Source: Terricaulis silvestris (GTDB taxonomy: Bacteria; Pseudomonadota; Alphaproteobacteria; Caulobacterales; Aquidulcibacteraceae). From it: a DNA stretch of 64,000 bases. The position numbers and the translations under genes are program-made. The stretch lies in contig NZ_CP047045.1 in assembly GCF_009792355.1 (NCBI RefSeq), forward strand, positions 558,001 to 622,000. The letters are read 5' to 3'. The notes under the pieces are model-generated. The model was not told the DNA's origin. It ran no database searches and saw only the letters and a program-made list of their open reading frames with translations. Shown piece by piece: positions 50,513-59,900 of this stretch (position 1 is the first letter of the stretch; the number at the start of each line of letters is the position of its first letter).

Positions 50513-52657
50513 ATGTCGGGGAAATCCGCATTGCTCGTAGCGAGCGCGGTCTGCGCGGCCACGGCCACGGCCTTGGCCGTCGTGGCGACGCCAGCCGCCG
50601 CCCAAGAAACCGAAGCGAATGGAACGACGATTGACTCGGGCGAAGTGATCGTCACCGCCCAGCGGCGCGAGGAACGCCTGCAGGATGTGCCGATTTCGGT
50701 GACAGCGCTCAGCGCGGCGCAGCTTGAATCGCGCGGTGTAACGAGCACGAGCGATCTCACCACGGTGGCCCCGGGCCTGACGATGAGCGAAACGTCGAGT
50801 TTCGTGCAGCCCTTCATTCGCGGCGTGGGGTCTTTGACGACCAGCGTCGGCGATCAAGGCAGCGTCGCTACGTACGTCGACGGCGTCTACATGCCGCTCG
50901 TGCAAACGGGTTTGTACGATCTGGCCAATGTCGCCAGCGTGGAAGTGCTCAAGGGGCCGCAAGGCACGCTGTTCGGCCGCAATACAAGCGGCGGCGCGAT
51001 CCTCATTACAACGCGGCGTCCTGAGGACGAGTTCAGCGGACACTTCGACGCCAGCTATGGTAACTACGACGACGCGAATTTGCGCGGCTACGTCACCGGG
51101 CCAATCGCCAATGGCGTGTCAGCCTCGCTCGCGGGCTCCTACGGTTCGCACGAAGGTTGGATCGACGATCGCTTTTATGACCGCACCGTCGGCGAGGCCG
51201 AGCGCTACAGCGCACGGGCCACAGTGCTGATCGAACCCAACGATCGGCTTTCGGTGACGTTGAACGCTCACTATCTCTACGCTGACGACGCTAATGGTGT
51301 TCTCAACAGTCCAGTCGGCGGCTATGCGGGGTTCACGCCCGGAGATCTTTTACCGGACGGGCCTTATCAATTCGTCGGCGATCTCACGCCCACGCAGACG
51401 AGCCGTCAGGCTGGCGGTTCGGTGCGTGTCGCTTACCACTTCGATGCTGTTGACCTGATTTCGCTGACTGCGGCTCAGGACTTGAAGACGGTAGTGGTAT
51501 TCGACAATGATTCGACGCCCGATCAAATTATCGAGTTGCGGGATACAGAAACGGGCGATCTCTTCAGCCAGGAATTCCAGCTCCAATCGAACGGCAGCGG
51601 GCAGTTCCGCTGGATGGTCGGCGCATTCTACTACAATCAGGATTCGCACTACGCGCCCCTGGATGTCTTTATCGCGCCGGCGACGGCACTGCACATCACC
51701 GCCGATCACGGCGATGAGGCCCATGCGATATTTGCCGACGGCACCTACACGATGGGTCCGTTCGAATTGACGGCGGGCCTGCGTTACAATCACGAGACCA
51801 AGGACGTCACCGCGATCCTCAACGGTTTCACAATCATCGACGGCGCCACGGAAACCTGGGAATCTGTCACGCCGCGCGTGGTTTTGGCCTACAAGCCAAC
51901 CGACGGGCTGATGTTCTATGCGAGCTATTCGCAAGGCTTCAAGAGCGGCGCCTACAATGTCAGCGGTCTCTCGCCCGTTCCCGTGGATCCGGAAGAAGTC
52001 GACGCGTACGAACTCGGCGTGAAGTGGCGCGTGAGCCCAGATCTAACCATCGACGCTGCGGCGTATTTCTACCAAACCTCGAACCTGCAAGTGCAAGCGA
52101 TCGACCCGATCACTGGTCTCCAGCTGCTCGACAACGCGGCTGAAAGCGAATCTTCCGGGTTCGATGTCGACGTGAGCTGGCGCCCGACGGACGCGCTCCA
52201 CATCCAATTCGGCGCATCCTATCTCAACGCCGAATACACAAGCTTTCCCAACGCGTCTGTATATGAGCCGGCAGGCGGCCCGGGAGACGGCTTCACGCTC
52301 GTCTCGCGCGATGTCACCGGCAATCAGCTCGTGCGCTCGCCAGATTGGACTTTAAGCCTCGCCGCCGAATACGACATTGCGCTGGCGAGCGGCGGACGCA
52401 TCACGCCGTCGATCAACATTTTCAATACGGCGTCGTTCTATTGGGATTTCAACAACCGCGCGCGATCGGAAGCCTACACAATGGTCAACGCGCAGGTGGC
52501 TTGGCATCTGCCCGGCGACCAAGTCTCGCTCTCCCTTTGGGGACGCAACCTGACGGATGAAGAGATCTATCGCTCAAACCTCACCACATCGATCGCCGAA
52601 CAGGTCGTGTGGGCCGAGCCCTTAACCTACGGGGTTCGACTGGGTTACGATTTCTAG
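50513..52657 (+). CDS. TonB-dependent receptor, catabolic type
   Basis: 714 residues. Signal peptide ending in ATPAAAQE; TonB-box region GEVIVTAQRREERLQDVPIS, typical of sphingomonad/caulobacter catabolic receptors; plug with SVEVLKGPQGTLFGRNTSGG; barrel ending WAEPLTYGVRLGYDF. Likely imports a hydrophobic or organic substrate of the downstream pathway. ATG follows a GGGGAGGG site. The P450 gene starts 23 bp after its stop, so both are probably one operon. Confidence 0.93.
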   Translation: MSGKSALLVASAVCAATATALAVVATPAAAQETEANGTTIDSGEVIVTAQRREERLQDVPISVTALSAAQLESRGVTSTSDLTTVAPGLTMSETSSFVQPFIRGVGSLTTSVGDQGSVATYVDGVYMPLVQTGLYDLANVASVEVLKGPQGTLFGRNTSGGAILITTRRPEDEFSGHFDASYGNYDDANLRGYVTGPIANGVSASLAGSYGSHEGWIDDRFYDRTVGEAERYSARATVLIEPNDRLSVTLNAHYLYADDANGVLNSPVGGYAGFTPGDLLPDGPYQFVGDLTPTQTSRQAGGSVRVAYHFDAVDLISLTAAQDLKTVVVFDNDSTPDQIIELRDTETGDLFSQEFQLQSNGSGQFRWMVGAFYYNQDSHYAPLDVFIAPATALHITADHGDEAHAIFADGTYTMGPFELTAGLRYNHETKDVTAILNGFTIIDGATETWESVTPRVVLAYKPTDGLMFYASYSQGFKSGAYNVSGLSPVPVDPEEVDAYELGVKWRVSPDLTIDAAAYFYQTSNLQVQAIDPITGLQLLDNAAESESSGFDVDVSWRPTDALHIQFGASYLNAEYTSFPNASVYEPAGGPGDGFTLVSRDVTGNQLVRSPDWTLSLAAEYDIALASGGRITPSINIFNTASFYWDFNNRARSEAYTMVNAQVAWHLPGDQVSLSLWGRNLTDEEIYRSNLTTSIAEQVVWAEPLTYGVRLGYDF

Positions 52658-52680
52658 CCATGCGAAAGGAAGCGAGCACG

Positions 52681-53940
52681 ATGGACGACAAAACGGCACA
52701 CCGTGACCTGGATCATCACAGTGCCGAGTTCGCGCGCGATCATCGCGAAATCTATCGCGATGCACGCGCGCGCTGTCCGGTTTTGCACAGCGACGCGCAT
52801 GGCGGCTTCCACGTGCTGACCCGTTTTGCCGATGTACGCGCGGCGCTGCGCAACAGCGCGGCGCTGTCGGCTGGGCGTTTCCGCGACGAAGAGGGGAATC
52901 TGCAGGGCGGCGTTGCCATTCCACCCAACGGCATGCGGATCGGCATCATCGAGATGGATCCCCCTGAAGGAACGGCGCTGCGCGCGCTGCTTCGGCCTTG
53001 GTTCAGCAGGTCCGCCGTGGAGGCCCGCACCGACCGGATTGCCGAGCTGGCGCGATGGGTGATCGATGGTGTCATTGCGCACGGCCGTTGTGATGCGGTC
53101 ACCGACATCGCGATGCCGATGCCGTTGTTGTTGGTCATGGATATCTTGGGGCTGCCGCTTGATCGCGCGCTGAACTATGGGTCGGCCGTGCTCGAAGCCG
53201 TTGCCAAGAAGCCGGGCTCGCTGAAAGGCATGCACTGGCTGGTCGCCGACCTGAACGACACCATTGAGCGCGGCGGCTATCATGGGGCGGGTTTGGTCGC
53301 CGCCTTGTTGCGCGCGGAAATTGATGGCGAGCGGCTCCCTCGCGACCTTGTCGTTGAACTTGTTATGATGCTGCTGTTCGGTGGTGGTGACACGACCATC
53401 TCCGCGATCTGCAGCTTGATGCTCCATCTCAGCCGCAATCCCGCCGATCGCGCAGGGCTCATCGAAGATGAATCGCTGTTGCCACGCGCCATCGAGGAGA
53501 TCCTACGTCTGCATTCTCCCAGCACCGGCGTCGCGCGCACGGTGGTGGAGCCTGTCGAAATTGCCGGCGTAGCGTTCTCGCCGGGCGATCGCGTCATCTG
53601 CGCCGTCAATTCCGCGAACCTCGATGAGGCGACCTTCAAGGATGCGGACCGTTTCGATCTCAACCGCCCGTCAAATCCGCATCTCTCGTTCGGAAGCGGA
53701 CTGCACGCGTGCCTCGGGCAAAACCTCGCCCGCGCCGACATCCGCGTGCTGATGACGGAAATCCTCCGGCGGATGCCTGATTTCGAAATCGATCTCGACG
53801 CGGTAGAGCCCTACGGGAGCATTCCCATGGTGTACGGATTCAACGCGATGCCGATGCGGTTTTCGTCTGGCAAGCCAAGCGCACCGACGCGGCCCGCCGA
53901 GCCCGTGCTCACCACGCCCCGATTCGTTCCGGCGGACTAG
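52681..53940 (+). CDS. Cytochrome P450
   Basis: 419 residues from ATG 52681 (AGGAAG eight bases upstream; ATG 52660 is the alternative). Complete bacterial CYP: I-helix LLFGGGDTTISAI, ExxR in IEEILRLHSP, PERF-like DADRFDLNRPSN and haem loop LSFGSGLHACLGQNLARADI with the ligand Cys. Soluble, needs a ferredoxin and reductase not found here. In the cluster it probably hydroxylates the imported substrate. It differs clearly from the P450 at the left edge. Confidence 0.94.
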   Translation: MDDKTAHRDLDHHSAEFARDHREIYRDARARCPVLHSDAHGGFHVLTRFADVRAALRNSAALSAGRFRDEEGNLQGGVAIPPNGMRIGIIEMDPPEGTALRALLRPWFSRSAVEARTDRIAELARWVIDGVIAHGRCDAVTDIAMPMPLLLVMDILGLPLDRALNYGSAVLEAVAKKPGSLKGMHWLVADLNDTIERGGYHGAGLVAALLRAEIDGERLPRDLVVELVMMLLFGGGDTTISAICSLMLHLSRNPADRAGLIEDESLLPRAIEEILRLHSPSTGVARTVVEPVEIAGVAFSPGDRVICAVNSANLDEATFKDADRFDLNRPSNPHLSFGSGLHACLGQNLARADIRVLMTEILRRMPDFEIDLDAVEPYGSIPMVYGFNAMPMRFSSGKPSAPTRPAEPVLTTPRFVPAD

Positions 53941-53970
53941 TCGCGCTTCAACGCCGTTAGTCAGCGAAGG

Positions 53971-54669
53971 CTAAGTTTTACCGCGCGCGTGGCGCTTGGC
54001 GCGCGCTGGCCCTGCAGGATTCTCGATCGGGGCGGGGGGCACAACGGGAGCGTTCTGGCCCTCCGTCGCGTCGTATTCCTTGATCAACGCCTCGACGGCC
54101 GCTTGCGCCACGATCTCGAAGCTCCGCGACGTGGAGAAGGCGCGGTTTTCCCCGACATGGAATAGGAAGGAGTGTTGCTGCTTCCAGTCGTCCTGCTGAT
54201 CAGTCTCCACCGCCGACTGGTAGCTGGCAAAGCCCAGCGCGACGGCTTCGAGGCTTTCCAGCAGCGGCATGATCACTCTCGGCGGAACGCCCTGGATGGC
54301 CATCAGACCTGCCGCTTCGTTGTGCTCACCCATGCCGATCCGTAAGGGGTGGCGCCGGGTTAGGATCGGAATCAGATTGGGATGCTTGCGAAGGGCGCTC
54401 CAATACTCGACGGCGGTGTTCGTGAGCCACTCGCGCCAATCCTTGTGCGTCGTTTTCGGCGCACGAATGCCATCCAAGGCAAGTTCGCACGCGCCGATCA
54501 GGATCGCGTCCTTGTCCTCGAAGTGGTGATAGAGCGAAAAGCCGCTCACGTTCAGCTCGTCGCCGAGCCGGCGGATGCTCAAGGCCTCCAGCCCTTCCTC
54601 GTCGATGATCCGCAGTGCCGCTTCGAGCGTCTTGCGCCGGTTGAACAGGGGTTTCTTGGGCCGTCCCAT
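53971..54669 (-). CDS. TetR-family regulator
   Basis: 232 residues from ATG 54669, where the conserved start MGRPKKPLFNRRKTLEAALR lies. HTH: IIDEEGLEALSIRRLGDELN, VSGFSLYHHFEDKDAILIGA. The C-terminal domain has the TetR_C pattern (LRKHPNLIPILTRRHPLRIG). A basic, Pro/Ala-rich tail follows. It is divergent from the acyl-CoA ligase and convergent with the P450, placing it in the centre of the cluster it probably represses; an acyl-CoA or the substrate itself would be the natural ligand (inference). Confidence 0.9.
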   Translation of the reverse strand: MGRPKKPLFNRRKTLEAALRIIDEEGLEALSIRRLGDELNVSGFSLYHHFEDKDAILIGACELALDGIRAPKTTHKDWREWLTNTAVEYWSALRKHPNLIPILTRRHPLRIGMGEHNEAAGLMAIQGVPPRVIMPLLESLEAVALGFASYQSAVETDQQDDWKQQHSFLFHVGENRAFSTSRSFEIVAQAAVEALIKEYDATEGQNAPVVPPAPIENPAGPARAKRHARGKT

Positions 54670-54783
54670 GTGTGTTCGCTTTTCGCCCCGGTCGCGACGT
54701 TCGGATGAAACGGCGTCAGGTTTTGTTAGATTTAGTCGATCCGGCGCCCGCGGAGAAGCTGAATGCTTGCGCGATAAATCAAT

Positions 54784-54800
54784 CACCGTTAAGTTAATGG
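54784..54800. promoter_or_regulatory. Shared cluster operator, site 1
   Basis: CACCGTTAAGTTAATGG in the gap between the TetR gene and the acyl-CoA ligase. Its reverse complement, CCATTAACTTAACGGTG, aligns with sites at 57417 and 61839 (core TTAACTTAAC / TTTAARCTTAA). Confidence 0.5.
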
Positions 54801-54837
54801 GCGCACGACACTAATTGTTCGCCCGTGGGGAGGTTGC

Positions 54838-56388
54838 ATGGGCCAGACGTCGCCTAAATCGTTCGCCGTCGACTGGCCCGATCATTACGCCCGGACCCAG
54901 CCCTCGAAGGTCGCCCTGCAGAATCTCGAGACCGGCGAGACGCGAACGTGGAAGCAACTCGACGCGCAAACAGCACGGATCGCCAACGTCCTGCAGCATG
55001 AACTCCGCCTGCCGGTTGGCGCGCGTGTCGCCATGCTGATGAATAACGACCTGCGGCACTACGAAATTCAGTTTGCGTGCGCACGGACGGGCCTGGCGCT
55101 GGCGCCGCTCAATCTTCGGCTGACGTGTTCGGAACTCGTGTCGCTGTGCGGTGATTTGCGGCCCGACTTGCTGGTCGCCGACAAGACATGGCTGAAGCTC
55201 GCTTCCGAAGTTGCGCTGGAAGCGTCGATTCCACGACTCGTGTCGCTCGCCGATCTTGAGCAGATGGCGGAGCGGAGCGTTCCGACGCCCGCGCCGCATG
55301 ATCTGGATGGGGACGCGCCATTCCTCATCCTCTACACGTCAGGCTCAACGGGAAAACCGAAGGCCGCAATCATCACGCTGAACGGCGTGATCTGGCAGGG
55401 GATCAATCAGGCGCAGTTCGGCGCAATCGGCGACAACGCCGCGCACGTCTTCAATCCGATGCCGTTGTTTCACGCCGGCGGCCTCAACGTGTTCTGCAAT
55501 CCCGCTCTCTATTTCGGCGGCAAGGTGACGACGCAGGCGCGCTTTGATCCCGACGAAGCCGTGCGTTTCATCGGCGACCCGGCCAACGGTGTCACGCATA
55601 TCGGCCTGCCGGCGGTCATGTATCAGATGATGGCCGATAGCCCGTCGTTTGCGAAAGCGGACTTTTCCGCCTTCCGCAAATTGCTGTTCGCTGGTTCGCA
55701 ATTGCCCGACAGGTTGCGGGAAACCTACGCCGCAAAGGGCGTGAATTTCCTCATTCAGTACGGTGGCACCGAGACGGGGCCGACCATCACGTCGCTCGAC
55801 ACCAGCCGGCTCGACAAAGTGCGCGAGGGTTCGTGCGGGCAGAAGGTGATGAACATCCACATCCGGCTTGTCGATGCGGCCGGGCGCGACGTGCAACGTG
55901 GCGAGCCCGGCGAGGTTTGCGTCAAGGGGCCGGCCGTCATTCAGCGCTATCTCGATCGGGATCCGGCGCTTGATTTCGTCGACGGCTGGTTCCGCACCGG
56001 CGACGTCGCGCGTGAAGACGACGAAGGCTTCTTCTACATCGTCGATCGCATCAAGGAGATGTACAAATCTGGCGGCGAAAACGTGTATCCCGCCGAAGTG
56101 GAACGTGTGCTGATGCGCCATCCAGGCGTCGCGGACGTGGCCGTTGTCGGCGTCGGCGACGACAAGTGGGGCGAAGTCGGTCTCGCGGTGATCGTCGCCA
56201 TGCCTGGCCATACAGTAACGTTGGAATCGTTGCGCACGGCGTGCGAGGGCCACCTCGCGCGCTACAAACATCCGCATCATCTTCGCGTCATCGAGGAGAT
56301 GCCGCGCACAGGCATCGGCAAGATCGCCAAGCCGCAGCTGCGCGCTCTGTTTGCGAGCCGTCAATTAGACGGATCAGCCGTTGGCTGA
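54838..56388 (+). CDS. Acyl-CoA ligase (AMP-binding)
   Basis: 516 residues, ANL superfamily. P-loop LILYTSGSTGKPKAAI, substrate/ATP motif FLIQYGGTETGPTI, hinge WFRTGDVAREDDEGFFYIVD, RIKEMYKSGGENVYPAEVE and the C-terminal catalytic Lys in PRTGIGKIAKPQLR. Activates a carboxylic acid to its CoA thioester with ATP. The family pattern is that of fatty-acyl or 4-coumarate-type ligases. ATG follows GGGGAGG. First gene of the rightward group ligase-QOR-phosphotransferase-ACAD-hydrolase. Confidence 0.94.
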   Translation: MGQTSPKSFAVDWPDHYARTQPSKVALQNLETGETRTWKQLDAQTARIANVLQHELRLPVGARVAMLMNNDLRHYEIQFACARTGLALAPLNLRLTCSELVSLCGDLRPDLLVADKTWLKLASEVALEASIPRLVSLADLEQMAERSVPTPAPHDLDGDAPFLILYTSGSTGKPKAAIITLNGVIWQGINQAQFGAIGDNAAHVFNPMPLFHAGGLNVFCNPALYFGGKVTTQARFDPDEAVRFIGDPANGVTHIGLPAVMYQMMADSPSFAKADFSAFRKLLFAGSQLPDRLRETYAAKGVNFLIQYGGTETGPTITSLDTSRLDKVREGSCGQKVMNIHIRLVDAAGRDVQRGEPGEVCVKGPAVIQRYLDRDPALDFVDGWFRTGDVAREDDEGFFYIVDRIKEMYKSGGENVYPAEVERVLMRHPGVADVAVVGVGDDKWGEVGLAVIVAMPGHTVTLESLRTACEGHLARYKHPHHLRVIEEMPRTGIGKIAKPQLRALFASRQLDGSAVG

Positions 56389-56425
56389 CTCAAAGCCGCA
56401 CGCGTCATCGCGACAGGGATCGACC

Positions 56426-57403
56426 ATGCGCGCCGTGATCGCAAGAGAACTAGGCCCACCGGACGCCCTCGCAATCGAAGACGTGCCCATCCCGCAACCG
56501 GCTAAAGGGGAGATACGCATTGCGGTGCGTGCCGCGTGCGTTGGCTTCGTGGATGCGCTTATTACTGCCGGACGCTATCAGCTGAAGCCCGACGTTCCGT
56601 TCATACCTGGATTTGAGTTCGCCGGCGTCGTGGACGCAGTTGGACATGGCGTCGCTTCGGATATCATTGGCGCGCGCGTATGCGCGACGGCTATTGGCGG
56701 AGGGTTTTCCGAGTTTGCAGTCGCTGCGGCGAGTTCCGCGTCGATTATTCCTACAGCAATGAGCTTCGAGGACGCAGCTGTGTTTCGAAGCGGACACGGC
56801 ACCGCTTACTACGCTCTGGTGCAGCGCGGCCGCCTCGCGCCAGGCGAGATCGTACTCGTACTCGGCGCTGGCGGCGCCGTTGGCCTCGCTGCAGTCCAAG
56901 TGGCAAAGGCGCTCGGCGCGTATGTTGTCGCGTCAGCATCGTCGGCGGCGAAGCGAGAGATGGCGCGGCAAGCGCTGGCGGATGCCGTGGTGGATAGCGC
57001 GGCGGACGACTGGCGTGCACAAGTGAAATCGCTCACCGGCGGACGCAGCGCGGACATTATCTTGGATCCGGTCGGCGGCGACGCGACCGAGCAGGCGTTT
57101 CGGTCGCTGGCGTGGAATGGCCGGCATCTCGTGATCGGATTCGCGCAAGGTGACATTCCGCGGCTTCCGACCAATCTCGCACTCGTGAAGGGCGCCGCTC
57201 TCGTTGGCGTGGACGGCCGTCAGTTCGAGGCGCGCGAGCCGGCTACAGCCGCCGACAACATGACGCGGCTGTTTGTGCTCTTTGAGCATGGCGCCGTCCG
57301 TCCGCAGATCGGAGCCAAGTACGCGCTCGCGGATTTCCGCGCCGCCCTTTTCGCAGCGACCGACCGGTCTCAGACCGGCCGCATCGTCCTAGTGACCGCC
57401 TAG
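56426..57403 (+). CDS. NADPH:quinone oxidoreductase family (zinc-free MDR)
   Basis: 325 residues from ATG 56426 (ACAGGGA upstream; a TTG at 56381 is less likely). MDR superfamily, QOR branch: PGFEFAGVVDAVGHGV, cofactor motif VLVLGAGGAVGLAAVQVAKA and VASASSAAKREMA, GGRSADIILDPVGGDATEQA. No structural or catalytic zinc cysteines. Reduces quinones or enoyl/alkenal double bonds; in this operon an enoyl-CoA or enal reductase role is possible. Followed by a 101-bp gap with its own promoter. Confidence 0.92.
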   Translation: MRAVIARELGPPDALAIEDVPIPQPAKGEIRIAVRAACVGFVDALITAGRYQLKPDVPFIPGFEFAGVVDAVGHGVASDIIGARVCATAIGGGFSEFAVAAASSASIIPTAMSFEDAAVFRSGHGTAYYALVQRGRLAPGEIVLVLGAGGAVGLAAVQVAKALGAYVVASASSAAKREMARQALADAVVDSAADDWRAQVKSLTGGRSADIILDPVGGDATEQAFRSLAWNGRHLVIGFAQGDIPRLPTNLALVKGAALVGVDGRQFEAREPATAADNMTRLFVLFEHGAVRPQIGAKYALADFRAALFAATDRSQTGRIVLVTA

Positions 57404-57416
57404 AACCTGCTGTCGC

Positions 57417-57463
57417 GTTTAAACTTAACGATGTTGCATTGTTCGCCAGAGATCACCTATGAT
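57417..57463 (+). promoter_or_regulatory. Promoter with shared cluster operator, site 2
   Basis: TTTAAACTTAACGATGTTGC (57418-57437) is the operator-like site. TTGCAT (57434-57439) and TATGAT (57458-57463) with an 18-base spacer form a sigma-70-like promoter. The site overlaps the -35 element, as expected for repression. It resembles site 3 over about 20 bases. Confidence 0.5.
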
Positions 57464-57504
57464 CATTGATGCTTGTCGGAGCGTGGGTGATTTGCGGAGA
57501 GGAC

Positions 57505-58551
57505 GTGGATCAGACCTGGAAAGACCTCGTCAATGCCGAACGCCTGCAGGCGTGGTTGGATAGCGAAGGCCTGGGCGACGGACCGCTGGAAAATCTGCGC
57601 CCGCTCGGTGGCGGCACGCAGAACATCTTGGTGAGCTTCGAACGCTCGGGGCAGGCGTACGTGTTGCGCCGGCCGCCGTTGCATCCCAACAGCGATGGCA
57701 CCGAGACGATGAAGCGAGAGGCGCGCATCCTCGAGGCGTTGGCGCAGGAGGATGTCCCGCATCCGCGGTTTGTCGCGACATGTTCTGACACGAGTGTCTT
57801 GGGTGCGGCGTTTGTTATCACGCGGCGCGTCGATGGCTTCAACGCCACCGAAGGTCTGCCGCCCTTGCATCGCGCCGATCCAGCAATCCGCAGGCGCATG
57901 GGTCTTGCGATGGTCGATGGTCTCGTCGCGCTGGGCCGCGTCGATCACGTGACGGTTGGCTTGGCTGATGTGGGCCGCGTCGAAGGATTTCTAGAGCGGC
58001 AAGTGGGGCGGTGGCGCCGCGTACTCGACTCTTACATCGCATACGAGTCGTGGCCCGGTGTTGAGGGCTTGCCAGGCGTCGACGCCGTTGCGGCGTGGCT
58101 TGAGCAGCATCGCCCCTTGAGTTTCGCGCCAGGCATCATGCACGGGGACTTTCACCTCGCGAACGTGATGTTCCAGCCGGATGGACCAGAACTGGCTGCG
58201 ATCGTCGACTGGGAGATGGCCACGATCGGCGATCCTCTTATCGACCTCGGCTGGCTATTGGCGACTTGGCCGGATCGGTCCGGCGCGGCCCACACCGGCC
58301 CAACGGTTGCGCCATGGGATGGTTTTCCAAGCGGCGACGAACTCGTCGCCCGTTATGCGGAAACCAGTACGCGCAGTGTCGCGGACATCGACTGGTATCG
58401 CGTCCTGGCCTGTTACAAGCTCGGCATCCTGCTCGAAGGCACGTTCGCGCGCTCTTGCGCCGGCAAGGCCTCCAAGGACATCGGACAAACGCTTCACGAC
58501 AACGCCGTGCGCTTGCTCGCGCGCGCAAATTCTCTCGTCGAGTCGGGATAG
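57505..58551 (+). CDS. APH-type phosphotransferase (ACAD10/11 or LvaA-like kinase)
   Basis: 348 residues from GTG 57505 (GGAGAGG upstream; earlier starts at 57466/57469 are possible). Aminoglycoside-phosphotransferase fold: nucleotide region LGGGTQNILVSFERSGQAYV, catalytic loop FAPGIMHGDFHLANVMFQ (Asp and Asn) and metal loop AAIVDWEMATIGDPLIDLGW. This family pairs with acyl-CoA dehydrogenases; in mammals the two are fused in ACAD10/11, where the kinase phosphorylates 4-hydroxyacyl-CoA, and Pseudomonas LvaA does this in levulinate catabolism. A dehydrogenase follows 56 bp later, so the same role is likely. Confidence 0.92.
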   Translation: MDQTWKDLVNAERLQAWLDSEGLGDGPLENLRPLGGGTQNILVSFERSGQAYVLRRPPLHPNSDGTETMKREARILEALAQEDVPHPRFVATCSDTSVLGAAFVITRRVDGFNATEGLPPLHRADPAIRRRMGLAMVDGLVALGRVDHVTVGLADVGRVEGFLERQVGRWRRVLDSYIAYESWPGVEGLPGVDAVAAWLEQHRPLSFAPGIMHGDFHLANVMFQPDGPELAAIVDWEMATIGDPLIDLGWLLATWPDRSGAAHTGPTVAPWDGFPSGDELVARYAETSTRSVADIDWYRVLACYKLGILLEGTFARSCAGKASKDIGQTLHDNAVRLLARANSLVESG

Positions 58552-58607
58552 CTCATCCAGTCACTCCATCGCGCAAGGCGCGCTGGGAAAATTAGAGGCG
58601 CACCAGA

Positions 58608-59885
58608 ATGGCATGGGATTTCGAAACCGAGCCGGAGTTTCAGGAGAAGCTCGATTGGGTGAGCGCGTTCGTCACCGTTGAGGTCGAGCCGTTGGATCTC
58701 GTTTTGGGATCGGCGTATGACGTCGGCAATCCCGACTTCGTGCGCCTCGTGCGTCCGCTGCAAGCGGAAGTGAAGGCGCAGGGTTTGTGGGCGTGCCATC
58801 TCGGGCCCGAACTCGGCGGCGCCGGCTACGGGCAGGTCAAGCTCGGCCTTCTCAATGAGATTCTCGGGCGCTCGAGATTTGCGCCAACAGTATTTGGCGC
58901 GCAGGCGCCTGATACGGGCAACGCAGAAATCCTCGCGCATTACGGCACGCCTGAGCAGAAGCGGCGTTTTCTAGAGCCGCTTCTCGCAAACGAAATCGTA
59001 TCATGCTTCTCGATGACTGAACCGCAGGGCGGTGCCGATCCGCTTGTCTTCACGACGTCGGCCCGTCTCGATGGCGACGCGTGGGTGTTGAACGGAGAAA
59101 AGTGGTTCTCATCGAACGCACACCTGGCCGCGTTCTTGATCGTCATGGCGGTGACCGAGCCGGATCACCCCGATCCCTATCGGCGCATGTCGATGCTGAT
59201 CGTGCCGTCCGACACGCCCGGCATCGAGATCATTCGCACCGTTGGTTACGCCGGCGAGGCGAGCTCGGGGCATTCCTATATTCGGTACAATGACGTTCGG
59301 GTGCCGGCCGACCACATCCTAGGCGGGCGAGGGGATGCGTTTGTCGTAGCGCAAACGCGTCTCGGCGGCGGCCGCATTCATCATGCCATGCGCACGATCG
59401 GCGAAGCGCGGAAGGCGTTCGATTTGACTTGCGAGCGGGTACTGTCGCGTTTCACCCAAGGCTCGACGCTCGCGGAGAAGCAATTGGTCCAGGAGAAGAT
59501 CGCCGATTGCTGGATCGAGCTTGAGCAGTTTCGCCTTCTTGTGATGAGGACCGCGTGGCTCATCGACAAGCATAAGGACTACCGAAAAGTACGCCGCGAC
59601 ATCGCCGCGGTGAAGGCGGCCATGCCCAAGGTGCTGCATGACATCGCCGCGAGGGCTTTGCATCTGCATGGATCGATCGGCATGTCAGATGAGATGCCAT
59701 TCATGGCGATGATCGCCAATTCCTTCCTGGTAGGATTGGCGGACGGGCCGACGGAAGTTCACAAGATCACTGTCGCGCGGCAGACGCTGCGCAAGTACGA
59801 GCCGACTGACAGGCTGTTTCCCAGCTACCACTTGCCGACAGCGCGTGCGCGCGCCCGCGAAAAGTTTGGGCTGGCTTCGGAATAA
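58608..59885 (+). CDS. Acyl-CoA dehydrogenase (ACAD10/11 type)
   Basis: 425 residues, FAD enzyme. CFSMTEPQGGADPLVFTTSA is the FAD/substrate signature, WFSSNAHLAAFLIVMAVTEP and GRIHHAMRTIGEARKAFDLT follow, and the C-terminal active-site segment is FLVGLADGPTEVHKITVARQ. There Asp stands where medium-chain ACADs have Glu in YEGT; ADGPxEVH is the pattern of ACAD10/11-like enzymes. With the kinase upstream it would remove the phosphate of a phosphorylated 4-hydroxyacyl-CoA to give an enoyl-CoA (inference). ATG after a 56-bp gap without a strong ribosome site. Confidence 0.93.
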   Translation: MAWDFETEPEFQEKLDWVSAFVTVEVEPLDLVLGSAYDVGNPDFVRLVRPLQAEVKAQGLWACHLGPELGGAGYGQVKLGLLNEILGRSRFAPTVFGAQAPDTGNAEILAHYGTPEQKRRFLEPLLANEIVSCFSMTEPQGGADPLVFTTSARLDGDAWVLNGEKWFSSNAHLAAFLIVMAVTEPDHPDPYRRMSMLIVPSDTPGIEIIRTVGYAGEASSGHSYIRYNDVRVPADHILGGRGDAFVVAQTRLGGGRIHHAMRTIGEARKAFDLTCERVLSRFTQGSTLAEKQLVQEKIADCWIELEQFRLLVMRTAWLIDKHKDYRKVRRDIAAVKAAMPKVLHDIAARALHLHGSIGMSDEMPFMAMIANSFLVGLADGPTEVHKITVARQTLRKYEPTDRLFPSYHLPTARARAREKFGLASE

Positions 59886-59900
59886 AGGTGGAGACCTAAA

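Noticed and set aside
57360-57403. Palindrome CCGGTCTCAGACCGG as a terminator
   Set aside because: It lies inside the quinone oxidoreductase coding end and leaves almost no loop, so it cannot form a normal hairpin.
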